Assembly (NCBI RefSeq): GCF_000764305.2
Contig: NW_025947093.1
Location: 62,001 to 126,000 of the forward strand
DNA from: Hyalella azteca
Taxonomy: Eukaryota; Arthropoda; Malacostraca; Amphipoda; Hyalellidae
Length of the DNA stretch: 64,000 bases
Direction: 5' to 3'
In this document: positions 45,255 to 55,684 of the stretch, in pieces
How positions within the stretch are numbered: the stretch's first letter is position 1
How the letters are laid out: every line of letters starts with the position of its first letter
Position numbers and translations under genes: made by a program
The notes under the pieces: generated by a model
Database searches by the model: none
Told to the model about the DNA's origin: nothing
Seen by the model: the letters and a program-made list of their open reading frames with translations, nothing else

Positions 45255-45850
45255 ATATCTGGCCACGGGCGTCCGTTAACGGCTGCTGCCACCGGCACAG
45301 ACAAGATGGCGCCTGTTAACGGCTCCTGCCACCGGCACAGATAAAGATGGCGCCCGTTAACGGCTGCTGCCACCGGCACAAACAAAAATGGCGCCCGTTA
45401 ACGGCTGCTGCCACCGGCACAGACAAAGATGGCGTCCGTTAACGGCTGCTACCACTGGCACAGACAAAGATGGCGTCCGTTAACGGCTGCTGCCACCGGT
45501 ACAGACAAAGATAAAGCCTTTTTAACGGCTGCTGCCACCGGCACAGCCAACGATGGCGCCCGTTAACGGCTGCTGCCACCGGCACAGCCAAAGATGGCTC
45601 CCGTTAACGGCTGCTGCCACCGGCACAGCTAAAGATGGCGCCCGTTAGCGGCTGCTGCCACCGGCACAGACAAAGATGGCGCCTGTTAGCGGCTGCTGCC
45701 ACCGGCACAGCCAGCGATGGCGTCCGTTAACGGCTGCTGCCACCGGCACAGCCAAAGATGCGCCCGTTAACGACTGCTGCCACCGTCACAGACAAAGATG
45801 GCGCCTGTTAACGGCTGCTGCCACCGGCACAGCCGACGATGGCACCGGTG
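45255..45850 (-). repeat. 41-bp minisatellite, about 14 copies, beside the exon 45999-45865 donor
   Basis: The minus unit GTGCCGGTGGCAGCAGCCGT plus taacgggcgccatctttgtct repeats from about 20 nt after the donor. Copies vary mainly in the gcc/gac and taa/tag positions. Confidence 0.93.
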
Positions 45851-45864
45851 ATGGTAGCAGAGAC

Positions 45865-48800
45865 CTGTGGCAGCAGGAGGCTGTGGTTGTCATGGGACAC
45901 CTCCAGGAAGGCGGGGTCGTTGAGCACGTCCCTGATCATCTCCTTGAGCATGAAGTACCGCGGCAGGAACGGGTACACTTTGCTCTCCGCGTACTCCACC
46001 TGAGGGACCAGGTTCTAAGTGGTAATTGTGGTACTTCTAAGTGGTACTTGTGGTGTAATTAGAGGGATATACAGATGGGACGATGGTGCCAAGTGGTACT
46101 TGTGGAGTACTTATAGAGGGATATATACAGATGAAGGGACAAGGTACTAAGTGGTACTTGTGGAGTAACTAGAGGGATATACAGAGGGAGGGACCAGGTA
46201 ATAGGTGGTAATTGTGGTGTACTTAAAGGGACATACAGAAAAAGGGACCAGGTACTAAATGGTACTTGTGGAGTATTTAGAGGGACACACAGATGGGGCG
46301 GGGTTCTAAGTGGTACTAGTGGTATATCTAAATATAAAATACATTAATAAATATACTTTTTACATTAGTGTATCTAAATGAAAATATTATATTACATAAT
46401 ATTATATGAAATATTATATTACATCTTTCCTAAATTTCATACATTAATATATCTACAAAATATACAATAATAATAAAATATACATTTAAATAAAATAAGT
46501 GGTACTTGTGCACATCTAAATGGGATGTGGCTGTTAGTGATAATGGTTGAGTACTTAGTTAAGTTAAGGATGTGAATGGATATATCTCTGGTGTTTTTAA
46601 AATCGTTTGAAAATACATCAATCTTAGGAAAAGATATTTAAAGAGCACCCAGAGGTACATCAGGAAAGTAACTATTATTAATAAATTATTGAATTTCCAC
46701 TTCTGGCTGCTCGAATTTGAGAATTTTGGAGTCTCTACATATCACCAAACGAAAACCGTGTCTCAATAATGCGTTCGGTTCATATAATCTGGAAATAGTT
46801 AACCGCTAGGTTTTTATGTTTTAGTGTTTTTTCTTAAGTTTTATTCTTTTCGTGACGCCTAGGACTAAGTTGTTCCAATAGAGTCCTGTTTTTCAATATA
46901 ATATTAGGTCATGCTTAGGTTTTATGTCTGTCTTGGACTTTTGACTTATAATATGATTTTACAGGGTACGTTTGAGGTACTGATGGCATGTGTCATTGTG
47001 AATTTACTCATCTTGTGTCAAGGGGCACTCTTAACCCTTTAACGCCTAACACGGGTAACCGAAGCAATATTAGTAGTATATTAATATTAGTAATATAATA
47101 CTAGAAGCAGTATTAATAATATGAGTAACCGGAGCAATATTGTCTCGCTCCTACTTCCCAAAAAGGATACGTTCTAGTTAGCGCAAAATGACTTGCACTG
47201 ATGGTTGCCGCCACGTACAACAACTTTAAAATGTTCTCTGTTGCGTACAAACGTCCTCAGGTTGCTACACTCAATAGTTTACGTATACTTTAAGTTGAAA
47301 GTTATGTTCCCGTATATGTCACTACATACGACGGTGGAGGGTTGAATGTCTATGTATCAAGCACGGATAGACATTGTCTTCGTTGTACGCCGCGAAATAA
47401 AGTTTTTAATTATATTATTAGCACTAAATTAGCATCAATTAGAACAATTCTATGTTGAACATTATGAATACATTTTCGAACCAATTTCAACCAAGTTGAA
47501 AGTTATGTTCCCGGAGAGTGACATACGGCGGTAGAGGGTTAAGGGTCCTTATAACGTGTATTATCATGAGAAAACTACGTGTATTATTGTTATATCTTTA
47601 TATTTAGTATCGATCCCGGCGGAAGTCTAGTAGCTACTTCAAACTATCGTCAGTCATGGAAAGATCCGGTCAAATGACATGATATTAGATCTTCTGTGAA
47701 CAAGGCACGAAAAGTACAAGAATCGGCGACAGGCCACATCAGGCCAATATACACTGTTAGAAAAATTACCGTTAACGGTATTACCGGCGTTTCAGTGGCC
47801 GGTCGGCACGTGAAAAGAAACACCGTTTCACCGTTTTTATTCCAATTTAATACCAGAAATCCGTAAAACATCAGATAAAAACGGCGAAACAGTTTATTTT
47901 CACGGGGCGACCGCCCACTAGGATGCCGGTGGAACCGTTTTTTCACCGTTTTTTCTAACAGTGTAGATCAATATGTTATGTTATGTTATAACGTAGTTTC
48001 TTTATAACGAGTATTACTTTTTCAAAGCATAATTCTGGGAGGTACTTATAACGTGTATCATGAAGAAGGTACGCACCTTGAGCTCGCGTACCAAGGTGCG
48101 CATGGAGTGATACCGCCGCAGGGACCGGTACACCTCCGTGATCAGCTCATGGTTCTCCTCCAGTATCCCGCCTGTCGTCATCGCTGTACCGGTAATGGTA
48201 ATCATGGTAATGGTAATCATGGTAATGGTAATCATGGTAATGGTAATCATGGTAATGGTAATAATTGTAATGGTTCATGGTAATGGTAATCATGGTATTG
48301 GTTGTCATGGTAATGGTAATCTTGGTAATGGCAATCTTGGTAATGGTAATCATGGTAATGGTAATCGTGGTAATGGTAAGCATGGTAATGGTAATTATGA
48401 TAATGGTAATCATGGTAATGGTAAGCACGGTAATGTAATCATGGTAATCATGGTAAAGGTAATCATGGTAATCGTAATCATGGTAATGGTAATCATGGTA
48501 ATGATAATCATGGTAATGTGATCATGGTAATGGTAATCATGGTAATGGAAATCATAGTAATGGTATTTATGGTAATGGTAATCATGGTAGTGGCAATCAT
48601 GGTAATGGTAATCATGGTAATGGTATTTATGGCAATGATAATCATGGTAATGGTAATCATGGTAATGGTAATCATGGTAATGGTAATCATGGTAATGGTA
48701 ACCGTGGTAATGGTAATCATGGTAATGGTAATCATGATAATGGTAATCATGATAATGGTAATCATGGTAATGCCTGTCTCTTATACACATCTAGATGTGT

Positions 48801-51800
48801 ATAAGAGACAGGTATAGAGGCGCTAGTTACCATGGCAACGCAGCATGGGCACCCACCGTAGAGGCGCTAGTTACCATGGCAACGCAGCATGGGCACCCAC
48901 AGTAGAGGCGCTGGTTACCATGGCAACGGAGCGCCGGCACTCACCGTAGAGGCGCTAGTTACCATGGCAACGCAGCGCTGGCACCCACCGTATAGAGGCG
49001 CTGGTTACCATGGCAACGCAGCGCGGGCACCCACCGTAGAGGCGCTGGTTACCATGGCAACGGAGCGCGGGCACTCACCGTATAGGCGCTGGGCGTTGGC
49101 GCGGCGTCGCTCCTCCTCCTCAGTTTGGCGCTGTGGTCGCTCGGAGTGGGCGAGGCTAGCGGTGAGCTCACGAGCCCTCTCTCCCTGGGGGGCGTTTGAG
49201 AAATTTTCGAGATCAATGGTGTTTTTTTTTAATTTCAGTCACAGAAATTGTTCAAGAGCCACGTGCAGTATTGGCTCACTCATGGATGGCTTTATTTCTG
49301 CCCGATCACCCGTTTCTTTCTGTTTGTGCAATTGTGTTTAGTATAGCGGTGTCAGCGTCCAATAGGCCGTAGGCATGTTGCTGATTCTTAACATCACCGA
49401 TCATTCACAAATTGTTGTTGTCTCGAACACGCAACTCACTGCACCAATGCTGCTGTGCTTAACCAACCGGCATACATGCCGATTTGACTAAATTGTCACA
49501 GGAGCTGGGATCAAACCCACAACTCATTTGTTCCAATCTTGGTACTGTAACCACTGGGATGAATGGTAGTGAATTTTGTGTGATACGGGATTGCAAATAC
49601 CAAACAGAACAATGCCACCAAACTCTTTTTTTACATGACTAAAGAAATGTGACCACGAAAATTTTAATTGCGTTATCTAATTAATAATAAATAGTTCTTG
49701 AAAACTGGTGTTTAAGTATTTAGAACTAATAAAAACTCACAAACTATATTTTGTGGGCAGCCTCTTCTGCACATTCGAACTCGAGCAGAGCAAAACATTA
49801 TATAAATTAATTTTTTGTTTTTAAGTTTGTTTGCTGCGTGCTACGTGAATCACAGATGTAAAGTGCAATGAGAGAAAACAAATAAATAGTCCATGCATGA
49901 ATAAGTTATTTACGAACACTCTCTTAGAAAACTCGCATTAGATCGTAAACTACAAAAAATTATACACACATAACATTCAAAGAATTTCGATATTTAAACG
50001 ATGTAAATGGCCTTTTAAAATAGAAAATTTATAACGCGTCAAACGATAATGAACACATGACTCACCCGCTCCACCTCATGACTCACCCGCTCCACCACAT
50101 GGCACACTCTCATGACGAAGGCGTTGACGGTTTCGTCCTTCCGCTGCTTAGGCGCGTCCAAAAGTTGACAGTTTTCGGTCTCCAGACGCACCATGTCCTG
50201 TGGGGGCGGTCAGGTCACTCAAGACAAGACAGAAAAAAAACTGCGTTGTAACACATCCATGCGACAACATTTCTTCTCACTTCGAGTCACCGACATGTGG
50301 AACAGCCTCCCTGATAGCATCGTTGACGCTCCGAGTATGAACATCTTCAAAAACAGACTAGACGAAGCTATGCAGGAGCATATGTTCGGTCTTAAAATGC
50401 CTAGCAAATTACGGACCAGGCAATAAGTCCAGCAGCTATCTCAATCAATCGTCAGCTATGGAAAGATCGGGTTCCAAAGGCCGGATCCCTTGTGAATCAA
50501 GTCACGAAAAATTCAAGAATCGGCAACAGGCCATGGGCCTATTTCTTCAGTGCCGACACTTCTATTCTATTCTATGACACTAAGAACATTCCGAAAATTT
50601 ACACTAGTGGTTCCTTAAGTGGGCGGCACCGTTCCCCTGGGGGCAGTGGAAAGATCTGGGGGGCGGTGAGGAACACGGGGGCTGTAAGGGGGCGGCAGTC
50701 CGAAGTCAAAATCAGAAGTTAGAACGTTTGTTTGACGAAGTGTACGCTACATATATGCAGCTGCTGCACATGATTCCCAGCGATGAGTTTTTCCACTCAG
50801 ATCTGGGTTTTATTTGAGCCTATCCTGGGTTTATCTCTCGGATAATGTACGATGTTGTGTTTCGTACTTACATATCGCATGTGAAGGATCTTATCTTTCA
50901 ACAAGGAAGACATCAATCAGGAAATATCAAGGGACGAATGATATCAACATTGTCATCTGACAATAAATTTACGGCCGGACTCGCGGCTGATTTCCAAATT
51001 CAATGATCAAGGAATATCTCCCTTACTAATGGACGCAGCTCGTTGAAACTCGGTACACATATTTATTGGGACTAACGGTCATGTTTAGCTTAGAAAAATT
51101 TGTTTAATTTCACTTTCATTCGGGAGTTATATGACGATAGGGGCCGAAATTCGCAGTGATCAAGAAATTTCCTCCAAACTACTGAACAGATTCGAAAAAA
51201 TTTTAAATCTACATTTCTAAATATCTAACGGTTATATTTGGCTCGCAACAATTTATTCGATTTTGCCTTCTTTTGCGAGTTATACGGCAATACGTATACG
51301 GCTCTTGGTTAAACGGCCTGTCGAAATGCCGGACGTTTCGCCGAAGAATTCGGAACGAAGGCAAAATCGAAAAAATTGTCACGAGCTAAACATCACCGTT
51401 GCTGATGTTAGGTAATTATACGCAGCCAATCTGCTCAGTAGTTTGGAAGAAATTCTTTGATCAATGCGAATTTCGGCCAGTTTCGCCATATTACTCATGA
51501 ATTTAGGTGAAGTTTAAAGATTTTCACGAGCTAGACATCACTGTTTGGTCCTAATGAATGCGTGTTCCAAGTTTCTACGAGCTGCGTTCATTAGTTTGGG
51601 AGATGCCCCTTGGTCCCTGAATTTGGAGATTGGCTGCGAGACCGGCCACGAGTCCGGCCGTAAATTTGTCCGCGACGTCCTGGCTTTTTAGTGCTGAAAC
51701 CGTTAAAATTGCTAAAAATATATTGATTTACTAAATGGGGTTCTATTTGTGACATACACATTTATGTCAAACATTTCTCTTTTAAAAATAAAAATTGCAG

Positions 51801-53764
51801 CGAACTTTATAGCAAAAAACATAACTCAGTTCTTATTGCAGTGAGTGACAGAGCGCGCATTTTCTCGTAGAAGAAAACGTGAAATCACGGACGGACAGAC
51901 GGACAGACGGACACGACGAGCACAATAGTGCATTATTTCCATAAATGAGGAAATGCGCTAAAAAGCGTTCGTATTTATATGTGTCTATGAGGGGGGGCGC
52001 GCGCTAGGAATTCACTGTGGAGCCAAAGGACGCGACAGCCTGAAAAAGTTTGTGAACCACTGAACTAGACCATGCCTCTATACTATGCCTCTAGAGTCTA
52101 GACCATGCCTCTATACTATGCCTCTAGAGTCTAGAATATGCCTCTAGAGTCTAAACTATGCCTCTAGATCATGCCTCTAGAGTTAGACAATGCCTAGAGA
52201 CCATGCCTCTAGAGTCTAAACCATGCCTAGACCAAGATTGTAAACCACTGAACTAACCCATGGCTATGCTGCAAACACCACCCTTGACTGCTACCAATGC
52301 ACCGCTAATCCCCTCACAACTCCCCTCACTCCCCTCACTCCCCTCACTCCCCTCACTCCCCTCACTCCCCTCACTCCCCTCACTCCCCTCACTCGCCGTT
52401 TAAAGGCGCCTTGCCAGGGCGTGAATACGGAATTCCTGTTTGACTTGGAATGATGGCTTGGAATGATGGCTTGGAATGATGGCTTGGAATGATGGCTTGG
52501 AATGATGAATGGCTTTATCGTGCATTTCTCAGTGAGCGACATGAACTTTTATATCACATTCGAAAGTCTTCTTATAATCGATAACAAATGCTGGGGTCTA
52601 TATCTCCTTTACTCATTTTCCTATTGTTGTCACCAACTCCCCCATGACTAGTCACCCAACTCCCCCTAACTAATCACTAACGCCATTCCCACCAAATCGC
52701 TTAAAATAGTTTCATATTCCCCTATTATTCACCCGCTGTGTGTCCCATACGCAACACTTACGCACCCACCATGAGACTGATCTTAACTTACATACTGTTT
52801 CTTACAACACTACTCTTTAACTTCACTTCTTGTTTGTCTGTTTGTCTGCTACAAATCTTATAATCAATATTTAACACACTTCTTATAATTAAATAACATC
52901 ATTAATTAATAACATCACCTAATATAATAGAACACAAACCTAATAATCAATATTTAACACACTTCTACCTCTCCAATCGATCTGAAATTTTGCACACTTG
53001 CGTAAAGTTGGAGACAATGCATGAATCAATTGACAGAATAAATAATTTTGAAAAATGTAAAAAATCAATATCAAAAGAAATTTTAAAAAGAATTTGTTTA
53101 TTATTTAAAAATAAAATTAGAAATCTTTGTACATGTGTAGCGTCGGAGACACTGGCCTCTCTAGAAGTGTTGCCTTTAAAAAAGTTATTTTTAAATGCAT
53201 ATTTTGTCATACTCACTATTTGTTCACCCTGTACAAATATCAAACTCACCCATATTGTACGCCAATATGGGAGATTAATCTCAGTGAGGAGATTAATCTC
53301 TTTTTAATCTCAGTGACGTATTTCAAAATCACCCCACACTCACCCCTCACCCACACTATACTCGCCTCTCGCTCGCCCATTCACAGTCCATAATCACCTC
53401 ATACTCACCCCTTCACTCACCCCTTACTCACCCTCACTCGCCCCTTACTCACCCCTTACTCACCCCTATACTCACCCCTCACTCGCCCCATACTCACCCC
53501 TCACTCACCCATTACTCACCCCTAATTCGCACCATACTCACCCTTCACTCACCAATTCCCAGCCCCTGCCCTTAATCACCTTAATCATCTCCTTAAGCAT
53601 CCTGTAGCGCTGCCAGGCGTTGGGTGACCGCCTGCTCTCGAGGTAGCGGTGATTCAGGGTGAGTAAGGCTTGCCGCACGATTTTCAGGCTCGAGTTAAGT
53701 CGCGCCTTGGTGGTGAGTAAGGCCTGGTTGGCGAGTATGCTGTCCTCGCGAGTCACCGAGTCCG
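45865..53764 (-). CDS. Five phased exons of an unrecognised coiled-coil-like protein
   Basis: Exons 53764-53580, 50197-50087, 49184-49079, 48171-48077 and 45999-45865 have GT-AG borders and matching phases (1/0, 0/0, 0/1, 1/0, 0/0) and together encode about 210 residues. The protein is charged and helix-prone: LKIVRQALLTLNHRYLE, MVRLETENCQLLDAP, EEEERRRANAQRLY, ENHELITEVYRSLRRYHSM and FMLKEMIRDVLNDPAFLEV. A motif RYxMLKEMI occurs in the first and the last exon. I do not recognise the family. The last exon ends in phase 0 and TPRG1-like exon 36109-35940 begins in phase 0, so a single gene is possible but unproven. A sequencing adapter lies in the intron between the third and fourth exons. The first donor (AAG|gtgatt) is weak. 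Confidence 0.6.
46003..46330 (-). repeat. About 60-bp diverged tandem repeat at the exon 45999 acceptor
   Basis: Units of agggatatacagatggga, gggaccaggtactaagtggt and acttgtggagta recur about five times. The first copy overlaps the acceptor region (acctggtccctcag on the minus strand), so the array grew from the 3' splice site. Confidence 0.85.
46331..47030. other. AT-rich, nothing recognised
   Basis: No gene or clear repeat boundaries. Confidence 0.45.
47035..47538. mobile_element. MITE with piggyBac-like ends at TTAA
   Basis: TTAA at 47031-47034 and 47539-47542 flank CCCTTTAACGCC and GGCGGTAGAGGG. The interior 47100-47345 is the reverse complement of 19814-20046. An internal second copy of ttgaaagttatgttcccg (47497) suggests a partial duplication. 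Confidence 0.72.
47612..47985 (+). mobile_element. Non-LTR 3' tail interrupted by a foldback MITE
   Basis: ggcggaagtctagtagct, ccggtcaaatgacatg, gatcttctgtgaacaaggca and gcgacaggccacatcaggcc match the tail at 20465-20600. The homology stops at the MITE (47752-47963) and resumes with the terminal atatgttatgttatg. Confidence 0.85.
47752..47963. mobile_element. Foldback MITE (CACTGTTAG ends, TA target), copy 2
   Basis: About 95% like 29886-30096 by eye. The ends CACTGTTAG and CTAACAGTG are perfect inverted repeats flanked by TA (47750-47751 and 47964-47965). Confidence 0.93.
48186..48773. repeat. ATGGTAATGGTAATC-type array beside the exon 48171 acceptor
   Basis: Six- and nine-base words (atggta, atcatg) repeat for about 590 bases, starting some 15 nt upstream of the acceptor gacgacag. 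The array ends abruptly at the Nextera adapter. Open frames in it (Met-Val-Ile-Met or Tyr-His) are spurious. Confidence 0.93.
48774..48811. other. Back-to-back Tn5 mosaic ends: Nextera adapter contamination
   Basis: CTGTCTCTTATACACATCT (48774-48792) is followed directly by AGATGTGTATAAGAGACAG (48793-48811). This 38-bp perfect palindrome is the junction used in Nextera mate-pair libraries. It is not native DNA; the join of the two flanking arrays here is an assembly artefact or at least unverified. Confidence 0.98.
48815..49082 (-). repeat. 43-45-bp minisatellite, six copies, at the exon 49184 donor
   Basis: The minus units include CGCCTATACGGTGAGTGCC or CGCCTCTACGGTGGGTGCC. The real exon end is CGCCTATACG|GTGAGTGCC, so each unit duplicates the last exon bases plus the 5' splice site. 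Confidence 0.94.
49380..49570 (-). mobile_element. tRNA-derived SINE-like segments, two units
   Basis: On the minus strand cagtggttacagtaccaaga is followed by gttgtgggtttgatcccag (B-box-like GGTTTGATCCC). Next to it, ggttggttaagcac is followed by gttgcgtgttcgagac. Both resemble tRNA A and B boxes. Similar to 18770-18870. Confidence 0.6.
49571..50055. other. Non-coding, nothing recognised
   Basis: Presumed intron of the minus-strand coiled-coil gene, without visible features. Confidence 0.45.
50060..50100 (-). repeat. 20-bp donor duplication at exon 50197-50087
   Basis: GTGGAGCGG|GTGAGTCATG occurs twice in a row on the minus strand, so two equivalent 5' splice sites lie 20 nt apart. Confidence 0.88.
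50236..50575 (+). mobile_element. 5'-truncated non-LTR retrotransposon 3' end
   Basis: Same family as 42376-42926: 62 codons of RT tail (SMRQHFFSLRVTDMWNSLPD and onward) with stop at 50424-50426, 3' UTR and terminal cttctattctattctat. Confidence 0.9.
50605..52062. mobile_element. hAT-like non-autonomous element, copy 1
   Basis: It matches 60607-62115 along its length: start tagtggttcc..aagtgggcgg, end agcctgaaaaagtttgtgaaccactg. Shared interior blocks include gtacggc, cactgcgaatttcggc and cgagtccggccgtaaatt. A GAC-rich MITE is inserted near its right end (51825-51962). The target duplication is not clear, and the first terminal base is changed. Confidence 0.82.
51825..51962. mobile_element. 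GAC-rich MITE copy 3, inside the hAT-like element
   Basis: actcagttcttattgcagtg, cgcattttctcgtag, gacggacagacgg and gaggaaatgcgct match the other copies. The corresponding position in the second hAT-like copy (about 61995-62020) lacks it, giving an empty site. Confidence 0.85.
52070..52235. repeat. atgcctctagagtctag tandem repeat
   Basis: 17-18-bp units (accatgcctctagagtcta) recur about eight times with variable spacing, possibly expanded from the element's flank. Confidence 0.85.
52310..52510. repeat. Two short arrays: ctcccctcac (10 bp) and ggaatgatggctt (15 bp)
   Basis: The 10-bp unit repeats about eight times (52314-52394). The 15-bp unit tggaatgatggcttg repeats about five times (52446-52508). 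Confidence 0.92.
52800..53215. repeat. Dispersed repeat family D, copy 4
   Basis: Shares the cactactctttaacttcact, tctgaaattttgcacacttg, ggagacaatgcatgaatcaa and gaagtgttg blocks with 40023-40375. An internal taacatcatt-rich segment is inserted at 52885-52945. Confidence 0.85.
53330..53575 (-). repeat. GGGTGAGTA-type array downstream of exon 53764-53580
   Basis: On the minus strand gggtgagtaa or ggggtgagtg words recur about 14 times in 200 nt after the weak donor AAG|gtgatt. Each contains a GTGAGT donor consensus. Confidence 0.9.
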
Positions 53765-54059
53765 CTGGGGTGATCAATGGGTGAGCAAGGGCTTATAAGA
53801 ATAAAGCAATGGGTGATTGAGGTTTAATTAAAGAGTAGGAGAGCAATAGGTGAGCAAAAGCCATTAAGTAGGGAAGAAAATGTTGCCCAAAATTTGATGA
53901 TGAGTTAATAGTAATGATGTATAGATATGATAATAGAACGAAATTAATCATCAATTTAAGGAATGTCAAATTTTTATATACTAAACAATATTTGTCTTCT
54001 AAACTGGTTTTATTTACACTGCAAGCTGACGATGTAGATTGAATATAATTCAAGGAGAT

Positions 54060-54195
54060 CAGATATCCGCCATGTCAATGTCTATCGGATATTCGCTATG
54101 TGATATCGATCAGATATTCGCTGTGTGATATCGATCAGATATTCGCTGTGTGATATCGATCAGATATTCGCTATGTGATATCGATCAGATTTTCG
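54060..54195. repeat. 27-bp minisatellite, five copies
   Basis: Units cgatcagatattcgctatgt plus gatat repeat with minor changes. Confidence 0.93.
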
Positions 54196-54269
54196 CTTAT
54201 AAAACATGTTATAAAATTTGTCGAAAAATGAGATGACGTTCACAAAGTAATTAAAATTAAGAAAACAGC

Positions 54270-54680
54270 ACCCCCTCACAATACTCACAGGGCCTCACAA
54301 TACTCACAGGGCCTCACAATACTCACAGGGCCCTCACAATACTCACAGGGCCTCACAATACTCACAGGGCCTTACAATACTCACAGGGCCTCACAATACT
54401 CACAGGACCCTTACAACACTCACAGGGCCTCACAATACTCAGAGGGCCTCACAACACTCACAGGGCCCTTACAATACTCACAGGGCCTCACAATACTCAC
54501 AGGGCCCTCACAATACTCACATGGCCTCACAATACTCACAGGGCCTCACAATACTCACAGGGCCCTCACAATACTCACAGGGCCCTCACAATACTCACAT
54601 GGCCTCACAATACTCACAGGGCCTCACAATACTCACAGGGCCTCACAATACTCACAGGGCCTCACAATACTCACAGGGCC
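54270..54680. repeat. 18-19-bp minisatellite with N gap at its end
   Basis: cctcacaatactcacaggg repeats about 22 times with sporadic cctta, aggac and atgg variants. A single N at 54681 marks an unresolved right edge. Confidence 0.95.
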
Positions 54681-54999
54681 NTTCATTTGTTTTTCTGCAT
54701 AATTCCTATCAAGATTGAGGTATTTATAGTATCCTGGAAGCTTATTTTGTATACTGAAACCTTCGTCAAAGAAACTTTCTGTTTGACTAAACAACTAAAT
54801 TCGATAACTTTACGAAAAATAATTCTGGAAACACCAAGCAACTTTTTTGCAATGGACAAATTCGTGAACGCCTGTTCTCTTTCACTTTCCATTAAAGTTT
54901 TTTAATGGAATATTGGTATTGCTATAATGGTCTCTAACATTGTTCCTCATCATTAATGTTTAAGCGGCCATTTCTGCACAATTTCATGACAATTTTATA

Positions 55000-55315
55000 T
55001 GGTATATGGTATCTGGTATACGGTATATGGTATATGGTATATGGTATATGGTATATGGTATATGGTATATGACATATGGCATATGGCATATGGTATATGG
55101 TATATGGTATATGGTATCTGGTATACGGTATATGGTATATGGTATATGGTATATGACATATGGCATATGGCATATGGTATATGGTATATGGTATATGGTA
55201 TATGGTACATTGTATATGGTATATGTATATGGTATACGGTATATGGTATACGGTATATGGTATATGGCATATGGTATATGGCATATGGAATATGGTATAT
55301 GGTTTATTTATGGTA
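55000..55315. repeat. TATATGG heptamer array with higher-order structure
   Basis: Seven-base tatatgg words alternate with tatctgg, tatacgg, catatgg and tatgacatatggca variants. An about 100-bp block (tatctggtatacgg...catatggcatatgg) appears twice, showing a higher-order repeat. Long Met-Val-Tyr-Gly frames are spurious. Confidence 0.95.
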
Positions 55316-55684
55316 TATGTTTTCACCATACACTTACACTGATTATTATTGGTTAATCATAGAACATTAAGTATGTAGCAAAATAGGGTGATACATGTAG
55401 AATGATTAATACTTCAATAAGAAATCATCATATCATCGTCAAGTGATCATTGTGCTATCATTACACTGATATAAAATTAATTGATAATTATTTGGTAATG
55501 ATATAGGATATCTTATTTACTTATATATCTTATCTTGATGACAGAAAATATTCTTTTTCATTAATTTGAAACAATGCTAACGTTTTTTAATATATTTGGG
55601 AAAAGCTGAGTAAAAAGTAACTAATTAAATAAATTTTTGATAAATCTATACAGTAAGTAATAACTTAATGCGACAAATATAGCG

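Noticed and set aside
48138..48790. Long Met-Val-Ile and Tyr-His frames on both strands
   Set aside because: Simple-repeat translation; the ends run into the sequencing adapter.
48774..48811. Natural Tn5/IS50 end or hairpin terminator
   Set aside because: The exact 19+19 layout is the commercial library junction, with no IS50 sequence around it.
54934..55370. Tyr/Ile/Pro and Met/Val/Tyr/Gly frames
   Set aside because: They translate the TATATGG heptamer array.
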